From assembly GCA_963742535.1 (NCBI GenBank), contig CAVUMC010000002.1, forward strand, positions 2,356,001 through 2,420,000: a stretch of DNA of 64,000 bases. The letters are read 5' to 3'. Positions 1-8,211 of this stretch are shown one piece after another. The notes under the pieces were generated by a model, which did no database searches, was not told where the DNA came from, and was given only the letters and a program-made list of their open reading frames with translations. The stretch's first letter is position 1; every line of letters starts with the position of its first letter. Made by a program: the position numbers and the translations under genes. This stretch comes from VRUE01 sp963742535. GTDB lineage: Bacteria > Actinomycetota > Thermoleophilia > Solirubrobacterales > 70-9.

Positions 1-268
1 GGCGGATGTGGTAGGTCAGGTTGAAGTTGATGTCGTCCGCCCAGAGCGGCCTGCCGGCCTCCAGCGGCGGCGTCACCAGGCGCTGGCGGAAGCGCGGCAC
101 TTGGGCGAGGCGGCCGCGCACGTGCTCGACCAGGTCGACGTATTTCGGCGGCGGTCCCTCGAAAATGAGGATCGCGCCCACGTGCATGTGGCTCGCCGAA
201 GTCTCGTTCGTCAGGAACGAGGCGTCGACTGCGGTGAGCCGGTCGAGGTGGCGTCCTTGCGTTGCCAT
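1..268 (-). CDS. WS/DGAT-family acyltransferase, N-terminal part
   Basis: Partial gene running off the left edge; about 89 N-terminal residues are present, starting at ATG 268. The protein opens with MATQGRHLDRLTAVDASFLT and continues with SHMHVGAILIFEG and a VPRFRQRLV segment. This is the N-terminal signature of wax ester synthase/diacylglycerol acyltransferases, which acylate diacylglycerol or fatty alcohols from acyl-CoA. The catalytic HHxxxDG motif lies beyond the window edge, so activity cannot be judged. It is divergent from ispH with only 26 bases between the two starts, so the promoters must overlap. Family assignment is good; substrate is unknown. Confidence 0.8.
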   Translation of the reverse strand, partial: MATQGRHLDRLTAVDASFLTNETSASHMHVGAILIFEGPPPKYVDLVEHVRGRLAQVPRFRQRLVTPPLEAGRPLWADDINFNLTYHIR

Positions 269-294
269 CGCCCTAGGCTAGCTACTCTGGGGAT

Positions 295-1272
295 ATGTCC
301 TCCCTCGCCACGGAGGCCCCGAAGCGGGTCTTGCTGGCCGCTCCGCGCGGCTATTGCGCCGGCGTCGACCGCGCCGTGCAAACGGTCGAGCGCGCGCTCG
401 AGCTCTATGGCTCCCCGGTCTACGTGCGCAAGGAGATCGTCCACAACAAGCACGTGGTCCAGGAGCTGGCCAAGCGAGGGGCGATCTTCGTCGAGGAGGA
501 GAACGAAGTCCCGGAGGGGGAGATGGTCGTCTTCTCCGCTCACGGCGTCGCCCCGGCGGTCCATGAGAACGCCGCCGCTCGCCGGCTGCGCACGATCGAC
601 GCCACCTGTCCGCTGGTGACCAAGGTCCACGTCTCGGCCCGCCGCTTCGCTGCCGAGGGCTACACGATCATCATGATCGGCCACGAGGGCCACGAGGAGG
701 TCGAAGGGACCACCGGTGAGGCGCCGGACAGCATCGTCCTGATCGAAACCGCCGACGAAGTCGAGAGCCTCACGGTCACCGACCCGGCCAAGGTAGCCTT
801 CATCACCCAGACCACGCTCTCGGTCGACGAGACGGCGGAGGTGATCGCCGCCCTGCGGGCCAAGTTCCCCGGCATCGTCAGTTCCAAGTCAGACGACATC
901 TGTTACGCGACGACCAATCGCCAGATCGCCGTCAAGCAGCTTGCCCGCGAGTGCGAGCTGGTGCTGGTGATCGGCTCGACCAACTCATCGAATTCCAACC
1001 GCCTGGTCGAGGTCGCCCGCGAACATGGAGCCGGCTCCTACTTGATCGACAATCACACCCAGGTGCGGGAGGAGTGGCTGGAGGGAGTCGAGACGGTCGG
1101 CATCACCTCCGGTGCCTCTGCCCCCGAGGAGCTGGTCGAGCAGCTGGTCGACCTCTTCCGCGAGCGCGGCGCCGACGACGTCTCAGAGCTGCGCACTGTT
1201 CACGAGGACGTGCGCTTCATGCTGCCCAAGGAGATCCGCGAGGAGCTCAAGGCAGCCCCGCAGCAAAGCTGA
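295..1272 (+). CDS. ispH: 4-hydroxy-3-methylbut-2-enyl diphosphate reductase (IspH/LytB)
   Basis: 325 aa cytosolic iron-sulfur enzyme of the last step of the MEP isoprenoid pathway, reducing HMBPP to IPP and DMAPP. The three cluster-binding cysteines are visible: C21 in GYCAGVDRAV, C105 in DATCPLV and C203 in ICYATTNRQ. The conserved substrate-site histidines are also there (VHNKHVV near 50, SAHGV near 83, GHEGHEEVEG near 130). Length is normal. ATG 295 follows a TAGGCT-like box closely, so the message may be nearly leaderless. Its 3' end overlaps the convergent thioredoxin-fold gene by 26 bases. Confidence 0.96.
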   Translation: MSSLATEAPKRVLLAAPRGYCAGVDRAVQTVERALELYGSPVYVRKEIVHNKHVVQELAKRGAIFVEEENEVPEGEMVVFSAHGVAPAVHENAAARRLRTIDATCPLVTKVHVSARRFAAEGYTIIMIGHEGHEEVEGTTGEAPDSIVLIETADEVESLTVTDPAKVAFITQTTLSVDETAEVIAALRAKFPGIVSSKSDDICYATTNRQIAVKQLARECELVLVIGSTNSSNSNRLVEVAREHGAGSYLIDNHTQVREEWLEGVETVGITSGASAPEELVEQLVDLFRERGADDVSELRTVHEDVRFMLPKEIREELKAAPQQS

Positions 1273-2068
1273 CCGACCAAATCCGCAGGTCGCCCTCGGT
1301 GGCCAGCGTGAGGCGGTGCAACTCGTGTCGGTCGTGCTCGGCGAGGACTTGTAGGCCAGGACGGCCGATCTCGAACGAGCGGGGCTCGCCGTCGTCGATC
1401 GTCACCCGCAGCGCACCGCTGCCCTCGACGGTCGCGCCCACCACCGCAGCTGCGTAGTCGATCTCCAGCTCTGGCTGCTCGGCACTGGCGACCCAGGGTT
1501 GGTCCCACGACCCTCCGGGGAAGACCTCAGGCGTCGGCGGCATCACCCTCGCGCTGGGCGTGTCGCTGGGACGCAACGCCTGCATCGGGTCCGGCAGCGA
1601 GCGCAGTGCGTCAAGCTCGCGCAGCTCTTCTTGGATCGCCAACTCGGTGTTCAGATATTCGCCCTCGCCGAAGTGGAACCAGCTGAGGGCGCCGCCGGTG
1701 CTCCAGAGGAAGAGACTGGGCCAGCCTTCGCAGCCGTAGGCGCTCCAGAGCTCGTGCTCGGCGTCGATCGCGACCGGGAACCCGACGCCGAGGCCTTCGA
1801 TCCCTGCTGTGACGGCCTCGCTCTCGGAACCGAATGGGAAGCGGGGCGCCTGCACCCCAACCGTGGTCAGGCCCGTCTCGCGGTAGCGGCGATCCCACTC
1901 GACCAGATAGGGGAGGGTGCGGATGCTGTTGAGCTGGGCGAAGTCGAAGAAGTGCACCAGCACCGGCCCGGCCGCGGTCAGGTTCGGCATCGATTGCGGT
2001 GCTTCGCCAACCCAGGCGATCCCGTCCGGCAGGTCGGGGGCGGCAATGTTGTCCCGTTCCGGGCGCAC
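1247..2068 (-). CDS. DipZ/TlpA-like thioredoxin-fold protein lacking the CxxC motif
   Basis: 273 aa, GTG start. Residues about 25-150 look like the thioredoxin domain of DipZ/TlpA proteins: VLVHFFDFAQLNSIRTLPYLVEWDRRY corresponds to the family's FWTYSCINCLRTLPYL segment. Both redox cysteines are replaced (C to Q and C to S in that alignment), so thiol-disulfide exchange by this site is unlikely. The C-terminal about 80 residues look like the beta-rich domain that follows thioredoxin in DipZ-type proteins. No signal peptide is visible. It is the last gene of the copper-type minus-strand unit, 44 bases after ycnI. A binding or structural role is possible; function is unknown. Confidence 0.65.
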   Translation of the reverse strand: MRPERDNIAAPDLPDGIAWVGEAPQSMPNLTAAGPVLVHFFDFAQLNSIRTLPYLVEWDRRYRETGLTTVGVQAPRFPFGSESEAVTAGIEGLGVGFPVAIDAEHELWSAYGCEGWPSLFLWSTGGALSWFHFGEGEYLNTELAIQEELRELDALRSLPDPMQALRPSDTPSARVMPPTPEVFPGGSWDQPWVASAEQPELEIDYAAAVVGATVEGSGALRVTIDDGEPRSFEIGRPGLQVLAEHDRHELHRLTLATEGDLRIWSVSFAAGLP

Positions 2069-2112
2069 GGCGGCGAACCCTATTCGCCCGCCGTGCTTCC
2101 GGAACGGTTCGG

Positions 2113-2772
2113 CTACGCCGTGCGGCGCGAGCGCGCCAGCGCGGCTCCCCCGGCCAACAGGCCGAGGGCGCCGACGATCAGCGCCGCGATCCCGAGGCCC
2201 TTACTGGCACTGTCGGAATCGGACGACGACGGATCACTCGATTTGGCACTCGCCGCCGCCGTGTGTCCCTCGCCTTCTTCGGCCGTGACCATGACCTGCG
2301 GCGCCGGGTGTTCGGATTCGGGGGCGCCGATCCAGCGCACCACTTCGCCATCGTCGTAGGTCTGCAGGGCCTTGAAGGTCAAGGCGTCGCCGGCTTTGTC
2401 GGGAATCTGCACCGAAAGCGGGAAATCGGTGAATTGCCCCGGCGCGATCTTGCCGCCCGACCAGATGATCTCGTGCACCCCTTCGGTGACGGGGCCGTCA
2501 TCTGTCTGGACCGGCTTCGCCAGCTTTTCCTTGATCACCTTGACCGACCAGCCCGGTACCGGCTGGTAGGACGCCTCGGCGAAACCGGGTGGGAACTGAA
2601 CTGCCACCTTGGTCGTGTTGGCGCCCTCGGTCTCGTTGGGCACGCGTACGTCGAGCACGGTGTAGCTGCCTGCGGCCGCTTCCTCCGGTTGCAGGGTGAC
2701 GTGGGCGCTGGCGGCGGCGGGCAGCACCAGGGCTGCCACTGCCACCAGGGCAAGGATTGACTTGGCTTTCAT
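2113..2772 (-). CDS. ycnI: YcnI/DUF1775 copper-binding exported protein
   Basis: 219 aa. A signal peptide (residues 1-23, ending AAASA) precedes a mature N-terminus beginning HVTLQPEEAAAG. In the YcnI family that N-terminal histidine helps bind Cu(II). The domain continues with RVPNET, VPGWSVKV and a conserved WIG segment, then an acidic/serine linker and a C-terminal membrane helix (LGIAALIVGALGLLAGGAAL) followed by a basic tail. The anchor means the domain faces outward. Adjacent copCD matches the ycnJ-ycnI pairing of Bacillus. Probable role is extracytoplasmic copper chaperone; start ATG 2772. Confidence 0.88.
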   Translation of the reverse strand: MKAKSILALVAVAALVLPAAASAHVTLQPEEAAAGSYTVLDVRVPNETEGANTTKVAVQFPPGFAEASYQPVPGWSVKVIKEKLAKPVQTDDGPVTEGVHEIIWSGGKIAPGQFTDFPLSVQIPDKAGDALTFKALQTYDDGEVVRWIGAPESEHPAPQVMVTAEEGEGHTAAASAKSSDPSSSDSDSASKGLGIAALIVGALGLLAGGAALARSRRTA

Positions 2773-2817
2773 CGCTCTTCCTTTCGTTGACGCTTGCTTC
2801 CTGTCTGAGTTGCCGGC

Positions 2818-3129
2818 TCAGGCGGGAGGCCCACGTCCAGCGAGCGCCATCGCGAGCAGGGCGCCGCCACGGGGGAAGGAGCGAGGGGAGAATCGCTTGG
2901 CCTGCGTTCGGCCCTGGCGATTGGTCCGCGGATGCCGGGCCCGGGACAGAGCGGCGAGCAGCCGCTCGCCCGGGTAGCGGTCGAAAACGAGCGCTGCAAG
3001 GAGGGTGAGGGCGGGGGCGAGGTAGAGCAGCCCCGGTTCGGCCCCGTCGAATTGGAGCGCGACCAGAGCGCCGGCGAGCAGGCCGAGGATGGTGAGTAGC
3101 GCCGCCCTGTTGCGCCCAGCTCCGCTCAT
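2818..3129 (-). CDS. Small membrane protein, first of three paralogs in this locus
   Basis: 103 aa from ATG 3129, overlapping the copCD stop by four bases (ATGA), so translation is coupled. It has two hydrophobic segments (about 9-25 and 33-50), a polar stretch beginning FDRYPGERLLAAL, an Arg/Lys-rich region, then a hydrophobic C-terminus ending RGGALLAMALAGRGPPA. The GERLL and RGxxLLA...RxPP elements recur in the products at 5618-5953 and 5991-6227. I do not recognise a database family. Position between copCD and ycnI suggests an accessory role in copper handling or respiratory membrane assembly, which is inference only. Confidence 0.75.
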   Translation of the reverse strand: MSGAGRNRAALLTILGLLAGALVALQFDGAEPGLLYLAPALTLLAALVFDRYPGERLLAALSRARHPRTNRQGRTQAKRFSPRSFPRGGALLAMALAGRGPPA

Positions 3130-4865
3130 CGCACCGGCACCTCGACCTTGGCCGTGTATTCGTCGAAGGCGGAAACCCGCATCGATACTTCGAGCTCCCA
3201 GTTCCCGGCAACGTTCAGCGGGGCGCCCTGCACCGTGTAGTGACCTGGGCCGGAGGGTTGCGGTTCCAGCGGCAGCGGCCCGATCGACTTTTCGGGGAAC
3301 GTCGCTGTCGCCTTCAGTTCCTTGATCCCGGTGAACTGGGCTCCGTTCTTGGCGTTGAAGAGGTAGATGTGGACCTGGTTGGAGCCGACCCGCGCCGGGT
3401 CGACCGTCATCTCCAGCTCGGCCGGCCCAAGCGAGCTGCTGGCCGAGAACGGCCCCGACTGGACCGCGGTCGCGGGCGCGTAGCCGGCCAGGGCGGCAGT
3501 CACGCCGAGGACCACCACGACGAACGCGACCTCGCCGCGCAGCGCCCGGCGCACCAGGAGCCCGGCCTGGCCCGGCGCCTCGCCCCCAGCGGCGATCCGC
3601 TCCAGCCGGGGCACCGAGCGGTAGCGGTTGTAGGCGCCGAGGGGCACCAGAGCGCCGACCAGGAGGAGGAACTTGATCAGCACGGCGCGGCCGTAGGCGG
3701 TGTCGAGCAGGTTGTCGAGGTGGCGGACATAGGCATAGGCCTGGCCGACGCCGGTGAGCAGGATTAGCGCCACGCAGGCGAGCGCCACCGGCGAGAAACG
3801 CACTAGGCAGGCCGCGATCAGGCGGCTGCGCTCTGGTGGCTCCAGCCCGCGCGTGGCGGCGGGGAGGATGAGGACGAGGGACGCCAATCCACCGACCCAA
3901 ACCGCCATCGCCACCACGTGGATGACATTGGCGGGAAAGAGCAGAGCGACGGGGGATTGCGTGCTCGGGTGGCCGGAGAGGGCCGGCTCCAGAGCAATGA
4001 AGGCGAGGGGGAGGATGAGCGGGGCGATCCGGCTTGGCGTGGCGCGGCGAAGCGCCGGCATTACCCCGGCCGCGAGCAGCACCCAGGCCAGGGTGGTGAA
4101 CCCCCAGATCGTGCCGAAGCGAGTGCCCAGCTCCTCGCGCAAGATCGTCGAGCTGAGTGCCGAGCCGGCCGACACGCCCGCCGCCTCGGCGGCCTCGAAG
4201 ACGATCGCGGCAGCGGCGCTGAGCGCCCCCACGGCGGCGGCGATCAGCAGGACGGTTCGCAGGCGCCGCTCGAAGGCATCGCTCGCCGCGTCCAGCCCGT
4301 TCATACCGCCAAGGAGACGGCGAGCGGGCCACCAGGCGAGGACGAGGAAGGCGAGAGCGCCGAACGCCACCGCCAGCGCCGCGTACTGGAGACCGCGGGC
4401 GATACCCATGCCGATCTCGGTCGCTGTCCCAGAGCTGCCTCCGGCGACGAGTTCGGCCACGGTCTCCTTCGGCGCCACGCCGGCCTTGCCGATCGAGAAG
4501 ACGTAGCCGCTGGAGACGATGTGGCCGTCGGCGGAGACGACACGGTAGGTGGCCGTGTAGGAGCCGTCGGGCAGGTTGGGCTTCAGATGGACCCCGAGCT
4601 TCGGCCCATCGCCGTTGGGGTGGAAGGCATCGCCCTCGTCAACTCGCTCTCCCTTGGCGTCATAGACGCGCACCGCTCCGAAGTTGCCCTCGACCGGCTC
4701 ATCGAAGCGGAAGACGACCGCGCTCGGCTCGTGCTTCACGGTTGCTCCGCGCGGCGGTGACGTGCCTTCGAGGGTGGCGTGGGCCAGCGCCGCTCCAGGG
4801 ACGAGCAGCATCATCGTCACCGCGACGGCGAAGGCGAGCAGGAGCCTGTGCCGAGCCGCTCGCAT
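3126..4865 (-). CDS. CopC-CopD fusion copper transport protein (YcnJ-like)
   Basis: 579 aa. A signal peptide (1-28, ...GAALA) exposes mature HATLEGTSPPRG, the CopC domain (29-126) with likely Cu(II) ligands H29, D113 and H115 in SADGHIVSSG. A polytopic CopD region follows (about 155-455, eight or so helices). A C-terminal beta domain (about 465-579) resembles the YtkA/FixH-like tail of YcnJ. The full set implies uptake or export of copper across the membrane. It starts directly after the upstream TAG (stop and ATG abut at 4865/4866) and overlaps the downstream small gene by 4 bases, so it is firmly in one operon with its neighbours. Confidence 0.92.
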   Translation of the reverse strand: MRAARHRLLLAFAVAVTMMLLVPGAALAHATLEGTSPPRGATVKHEPSAVVFRFDEPVEGNFGAVRVYDAKGERVDEGDAFHPNGDGPKLGVHLKPNLPDGSYTATYRVVSADGHIVSSGYVFSIGKAGVAPKETVAELVAGGSSGTATEIGMGIARGLQYAALAVAFGALAFLVLAWWPARRLLGGMNGLDAASDAFERRLRTVLLIAAAVGALSAAAAIVFEAAEAAGVSAGSALSSTILREELGTRFGTIWGFTTLAWVLLAAGVMPALRRATPSRIAPLILPLAFIALEPALSGHPSTQSPVALLFPANVIHVVAMAVWVGGLASLVLILPAATRGLEPPERSRLIAACLVRFSPVALACVALILLTGVGQAYAYVRHLDNLLDTAYGRAVLIKFLLLVGALVPLGAYNRYRSVPRLERIAAGGEAPGQAGLLVRRALRGEVAFVVVVLGVTAALAGYAPATAVQSGPFSASSSLGPAELEMTVDPARVGSNQVHIYLFNAKNGAQFTGIKELKATATFPEKSIGPLPLEPQPSGPGHYTVQGAPLNVAGNWELEVSMRVSAFDEYTAKVEVPVR

Positions 4866-5561
4866 CTACCAGGCTTCCTTCACCGGCAGCTTCTCGCGGT
4901 CGCCTCCGTCCTCGTCCGCATCTTCCGCGCGCCGGCGACGGCGCACGATCACCACGCCCGCACCACCGAGCAAGATCACGGCGATGCCGATGACGATGAA
5001 GGGCGTCTTCGAGGTGTCGGCCGGACCGACCCAATAGAGGGTTCCGTCGAGCGCGCCCTTGCGGCCGTCGATCCGCAGCGGGACTTCGTAGTCGAAGACC
5101 TTGGTCCGCTTGCTTTCGTCTTTGACCTGAGGCGGCGTCCCGGTCGCCATGTAGTGCATGCGGTGGTCGTGCCAGGTGAGGGTCCCCGAGTTGTCAACCG
5201 TCTTCCACCTGGGCGGTGCTTTCGGGTCGACGAATTTCGGCACCTGGACTTCGGCGAAGCGGTTTTGGTTCAAGTAGGTCGCCGCCGAGAGCTGGTTCAG
5301 CTGCACGGTGCCGTCGCGCAGGATGCGGGCGTAGGGCTCACCCTCGTAGCCGTAGATCACAACTTCGTGGCCGTGCTGGTCCAGCAGCTGCATGTCGCTG
5401 TCGTAGTTGAGGACTTCAAAGCTGACGCCGGGCACGTTCGGGCGTACCGAGTCGATTTCAGAGCGGAAGTCGGGGTTGCCTTCGTGGCCCAGGGCCGGGG
5501 AGGCCATGAGCAGGCAAAGCAACGTTGTCGTGGCGGCAAGTGCCGCCCAATGCTTTCGCAC
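4866..5561 (-). CDS. Exported membrane-anchored protein of a copper locus, unknown function
   Basis: 231 aa. Signal peptide (about 1-25, SPALG) followed by HEGNPDFRSE, an exposed mature histidine reminiscent of the neighbouring CopC and YcnI proteins. The extracytoplasmic domain (26-185) contains several His/Met-rich spots, notably WHDHRMHYMA near 150. A single membrane helix (about 188-206, PFIVIGIAVILLGGAGVVIV) and a cytoplasmic basic/acidic tail end the protein. No known enzymatic motif is seen. The gene abuts copCD without any gap, and the HDHRMHYM cluster makes metal binding plausible, but that is inference. I have no named family with certainty. Confidence 0.8.
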   Translation of the reverse strand: MRKHWAALAATTTLLCLLMASPALGHEGNPDFRSEIDSVRPNVPGVSFEVLNYDSDMQLLDQHGHEVVIYGYEGEPYARILRDGTVQLNQLSAATYLNQNRFAEVQVPKFVDPKAPPRWKTVDNSGTLTWHDHRMHYMATGTPPQVKDESKRTKVFDYEVPLRIDGRKGALDGTLYWVGPADTSKTPFIVIGIAVILLGGAGVVIVRRRRRAEDADEDGGDREKLPVKEAW

Positions 5562-5617
5562 GGTTTCCTTTCGATCGCGCGCCTCGGCGATCGAAAGGTT
5601 GGATCCGTCGCCGAGGG

Positions 5618-5953
5618 CTAGTTCTGTGGGAACGCGAAGGCGGGCGGCGGGCGCTTCGCCAGCGAGAAGGCGAGCAGGCTGGTGCCTCGCGGGCGCCAGC
5701 TCTCGAGGACAGCGGAGGGCCGCCGTGCCTTCCCGGCTGCGCTTCTTCGCCGTGGGAGACTTCGCTTGCCCGCTGCCAGTTTGGTGATCAGCTCCTCGCC
5801 CAAATAGTGGCCGCCGAAGAGCGGAATCGCGATCAGCAGGGCCGGGGCGATGAAGAGCAGGACGTCGGTCGAACCGGTGAGTGCGAGCAGGCCGACCCAG
5901 CAGAGGGTGACCGCCAGCGCCGTGCTGTCGGTGAATCGGTTCGCCAGCCGCAT
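5618..5953 (-). CDS. Small membrane protein, second of three paralogs
   Basis: 111 aa from ATG 5953 (MRLANRFTDSTALAV). Two close hydrophobic segments span about 10-50, followed by FGGHYLGEELITKLAAGKR, a long Arg/Lys-rich stretch, and RPRGTSLLAFSLAKRPPPAF at the end. The same arrangement (hydrophobic pair, HY/RYPGE-type turn, basic linker, RGxxLLA...RPPP tail) is seen in the products at 2818-3129 and 5991-6227. It is the first gene of the minus arm; its start lies only 37 bases from the divergent paralog, so both must share a bidirectional promoter region. An in-frame ATG 33 bases upstream exists but lies in that shared region. Confidence 0.7.
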   Translation of the reverse strand: MRLANRFTDSTALAVTLCWVGLLALTGSTDVLLFIAPALLIAIPLFGGHYLGEELITKLAAGKRSLPRRRSAAGKARRPSAVLESWRPRGTSLLAFSLAKRPPPAFAFPQN

Positions 5954-5990
5954 GGGAGAAAGCGTAGTCCTTTGGCTAAATTTCAAGCTA

Positions 5991-6227
5991 ATGCTGGAGA
6001 TCGCAATAGCGCTGATCCCGCTTTTCCTGTTGGTCGCTTCGCTGCTCTTCGGCCACTACCCCGGCTTGGCGACGATCGTGCGGATCTCCGAGCGGCTTGC
6101 GTCACGGCCACGGGCCCGTGCCGCCAAGCGCCAGCCCCGCCCTCGTGCGCCGCGGGTGCATGCGGTCCGCGGCGGGCTCCTGCTCGCGTGTGGCTTCGCC
6201 CAGCGGCCGCCGCCGCTCGCTCCTTAG
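5991..6227 (+). CDS. Small membrane protein, third of three paralogs
   Basis: 78 aa from ATG 5991; an in-frame ATG at 5952 would overlap the divergent gene and is less likely. One strongly hydrophobic N-terminal helix (MLEIAIALIPLFLLVASLL) is followed by FGHYPGLATIVRISERL, a run of Arg/Pro/Lys and a terminal hydrophobic RGGLLLACGFAQRPPPLAP. The layout parallels the two minus-strand paralogs but with one fewer hydrophobic segment. It is the first gene of the plus arm, 39 bases before the cupredoxin-like gene. No RBS stands out. Function unknown; conserved tail argues that it is a real product. Confidence 0.65.
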   Translation: MLEIAIALIPLFLLVASLLFGHYPGLATIVRISERLASRPRARAAKRQPRPRAPRVHAVRGGLLLACGFAQRPPPLAP

Positions 6228-6266
6228 CGCTTCAAGTCCCTTCACTTCGGAGTAGAGGAGCAGGTC

Positions 6267-6689
6267 ATGAACTCAAACACCACACGCGTTGTGGCCGGAA
6301 TCGTGGTCGTTGCCGTCGCGATAGTGCTTTTCGTCGTGCTCAAGGACGACAACAGCGGCAAGAGTGACTACGAAAAGCTGGAAGACGAAGGAAAGATCGG
6401 CAAGAGCGCCGACGCGAAGAGCTCGCCCCCGATCACCACGATTGTGATCAAACACGGCAAACCGGTCGGTGGCATTGCCCAGCTCACCTACAACGAGGGC
6501 GAACAGGTTCGCTTCAAGGTGGACTCCGACGTCAGCGACGAGATTCACATGCACGGCTACGACATCGGCAAGGACGTCAAGGCCGGTGGCTCGGTCACAT
6601 TCGACTTCCCGGCGACGATCGAAGGGGTTTTCGAGGCCGAGCTCGAGAACCGCGCCGAACAGATCCTCGAACTGACGGTCAACCCATGA
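6267..6689 (+). CDS. Membrane-anchored cupredoxin-like protein
   Basis: 140 aa, ATG 6267 with a GAGGAG ribosome site upstream. An N-terminal membrane helix (about 8-25) is followed by an acidic/polar linker and a small beta domain (about 55-140). That domain carries VDSDVSDEIHMHGYDIGKDV and a GVFEAELENRAEQ segment, typical of a widespread actinobacterial cupredoxin-like family. The HMHGYD element supplies histidines, but no cysteine is present in the protein, so a classical type-1 blue copper site is not complete. It overlaps the next gene by four bases (ATGA at 6686). Likely an outward-facing copper-associated protein working with the polytopic partner. Confidence 0.8.
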   Translation: MNSNTTRVVAGIVVVAVAIVLFVVLKDDNSGKSDYEKLEDEGKIGKSADAKSSPPITTIVIKHGKPVGGIAQLTYNEGEQVRFKVDSDVSDEIHMHGYDIGKDVKAGGSVTFDFPATIEGVFEAELENRAEQILELTVNP

Positions 6690-8083
6690 GCTTCTTTCTG
6701 CCGCTCGCGCACGCGCTCGTCGCGCGCAAGGACCTGCCGGTACCAGCCTGGCTCTTTGCCTGGGCTGCCTCGCTGGTACTGATCGCCTCCTTCTTCGCTC
6801 TCTCGGCTGGGTGGCGCAAACCCCGCTTCGAGGACGAAAAGTGGCGCCCGCTCGACGAACGCTTCTCGCGCACGCTGCTGAGCCTGCCCGTGCAGGTGCT
6901 CTGCGGCGCCATCGGCGTCTTCCTTCTCGGCGTCTCGGTCTATACCGGGATACACGGCACCGAAGCCCCGGACCGTAATTTCTCCCTCACCTTTATCTAC
7001 GTCACGGCGTGGCTGGGGTTCCCGTTCTTCAGCGTCATCTTCGGCGACATTTTCCGACCCTTCAATCCTTGGCGGGCAGTCGGTCGTGCGGTTGGCGGTG
7101 CTTTCGCGTTGGTCGCCGGCCAGCGCTCGGGACACCTGCGTTACCCGGAGCGATTGGGCCGCTGGCCGGCGGCGATCGGTCTGCTGGCAGTGGTCTGGCT
7201 CGAGGTCATCTACGGGCAGGGCGGTGGTGTGGCGGTTGGCCTCTCGCCTCACTCCGCCGGGGTCGCGATCCTCGCTTACAGCGCCTACACACTGGTGATG
7301 ATGGGCCTGTTCGGGGTCGAGAAGTGGTGCGAAACGGGGGAGATCTTCTCCGTCTACTTCGGCATGTTCTCCCAGCTCGGCGGCTTCGGCGTTAAGGACG
7401 GCCGGCTCGGCCGGCGCCTGCCCCTTGCCGCCTCTACGCACTGGGCGAGCTTGCCGGGATCGGCCGCGGTGGTGATCGCCTCGATTGCCAGCACCAGCTT
7501 TGACGGCGCTCAGGAGGGGGCGCTCAAGGACGCAATCGTCCAGACCTTCGAATGGCTGGCCGAAACCGGTCTCAGCTTGACCGCCTCGCTGCGACTTGCC
7601 GACACCATCTTCATGGCGATCTGCTTCGTCGGGGTCGGCCTCGTCTACATGATCGGGGTGCGGGGAATGTCAACCGTGCGCGGTGCGCCCTCGGTGCGAG
7701 AGCTACGCAGGGGATTCGCCCACACGCTGATTCCGATCGCCTTCGCCTACCTGGTCGCCCACTACTTCAGCCTCTTCGTCTTCCAGGAGCAGGCGCAGTT
7801 CGGTTACCTGCTCTCGGACCCGCTGGGGACGGCCACGACCGACCTCTTCGGCACGGCGGGCAACGGGATCGATTTCAAGGTGCTCAGCGCCAACGCGATT
7901 TGGTACGTACAGGTCGGGGCGCTCGTCATCGGGCACGTCGTCGGCCTCACCTTGGCCCATGATCGAGCCATCACCTATTGGGGCAACTACCGCCAGGCGG
8001 CTCGCTCTCAGTACTGGATGCTGGCGGTAATGGTGGCCTTCACCTGCTTCGGGCTGTATTTGCTTTCTGTTGCGAACGCATGA
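6686..8083 (+). CDS. Polytopic membrane protein paired with cupredoxin-like protein
   Basis: 465 aa with about ten to twelve hydrophobic helices spread from residue 20 to the C-terminus. Notable conserved-looking segments are FPFFSVIFGDIFRPFNPWRAVGR near 115, HYFSLFVFQEQAQFGYLLSDP near 360 and GHVVGLTLAHDRAITYW near 417. The last resembles proteins sometimes annotated as fenitrothion hydrolase in actinobacteria, but I see no hydrolase motif and would not transfer that name. Histidines in HYF, GHV and AHD could be metal or haem ligands. Translation is coupled to the cupredoxin-like gene by a 4-base overlap. Transport or redox role is inference. Confidence 0.75.
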   Translation: MSFFLPLAHALVARKDLPVPAWLFAWAASLVLIASFFALSAGWRKPRFEDEKWRPLDERFSRTLLSLPVQVLCGAIGVFLLGVSVYTGIHGTEAPDRNFSLTFIYVTAWLGFPFFSVIFGDIFRPFNPWRAVGRAVGGAFALVAGQRSGHLRYPERLGRWPAAIGLLAVVWLEVIYGQGGGVAVGLSPHSAGVAILAYSAYTLVMMGLFGVEKWCETGEIFSVYFGMFSQLGGFGVKDGRLGRRLPLAASTHWASLPGSAAVVIASIASTSFDGAQEGALKDAIVQTFEWLAETGLSLTASLRLADTIFMAICFVGVGLVYMIGVRGMSTVRGAPSVRELRRGFAHTLIPIAFAYLVAHYFSLFVFQEQAQFGYLLSDPLGTATTDLFGTAGNGIDFKVLSANAIWYVQVGALVIGHVVGLTLAHDRAITYWGNYRQAARSQYWMLAVMVAFTCFGLYLLSVANA

Positions 8084-8211
8084 TGAATTCGCTCTTTGCG
8101 GAAAGTTCGATGAATGTGTCGTTAAGCAGGGTTTTTTACTGATGTAAAAGCTTTGAAAAGTGGTTTACTCAGTGTGAGTCCAATCACTTGACTCTCCCTC
8201 TCCCTATGTGC

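Noticed and set aside
2818..4332. Open minus-strand frame of 504 codons overlapping copCD
   Set aside because: Only its last 103 residues (from ATG 3129) look like a protein; the rest is Arg/Pro/Gly-rich out-of-frame translation of the CopD gene.
8175..8205. GAGTC-N9-GACTC inverted repeat as an operator
   Set aside because: Five-base arms only, no second copy seen and no clear promoter to regulate.
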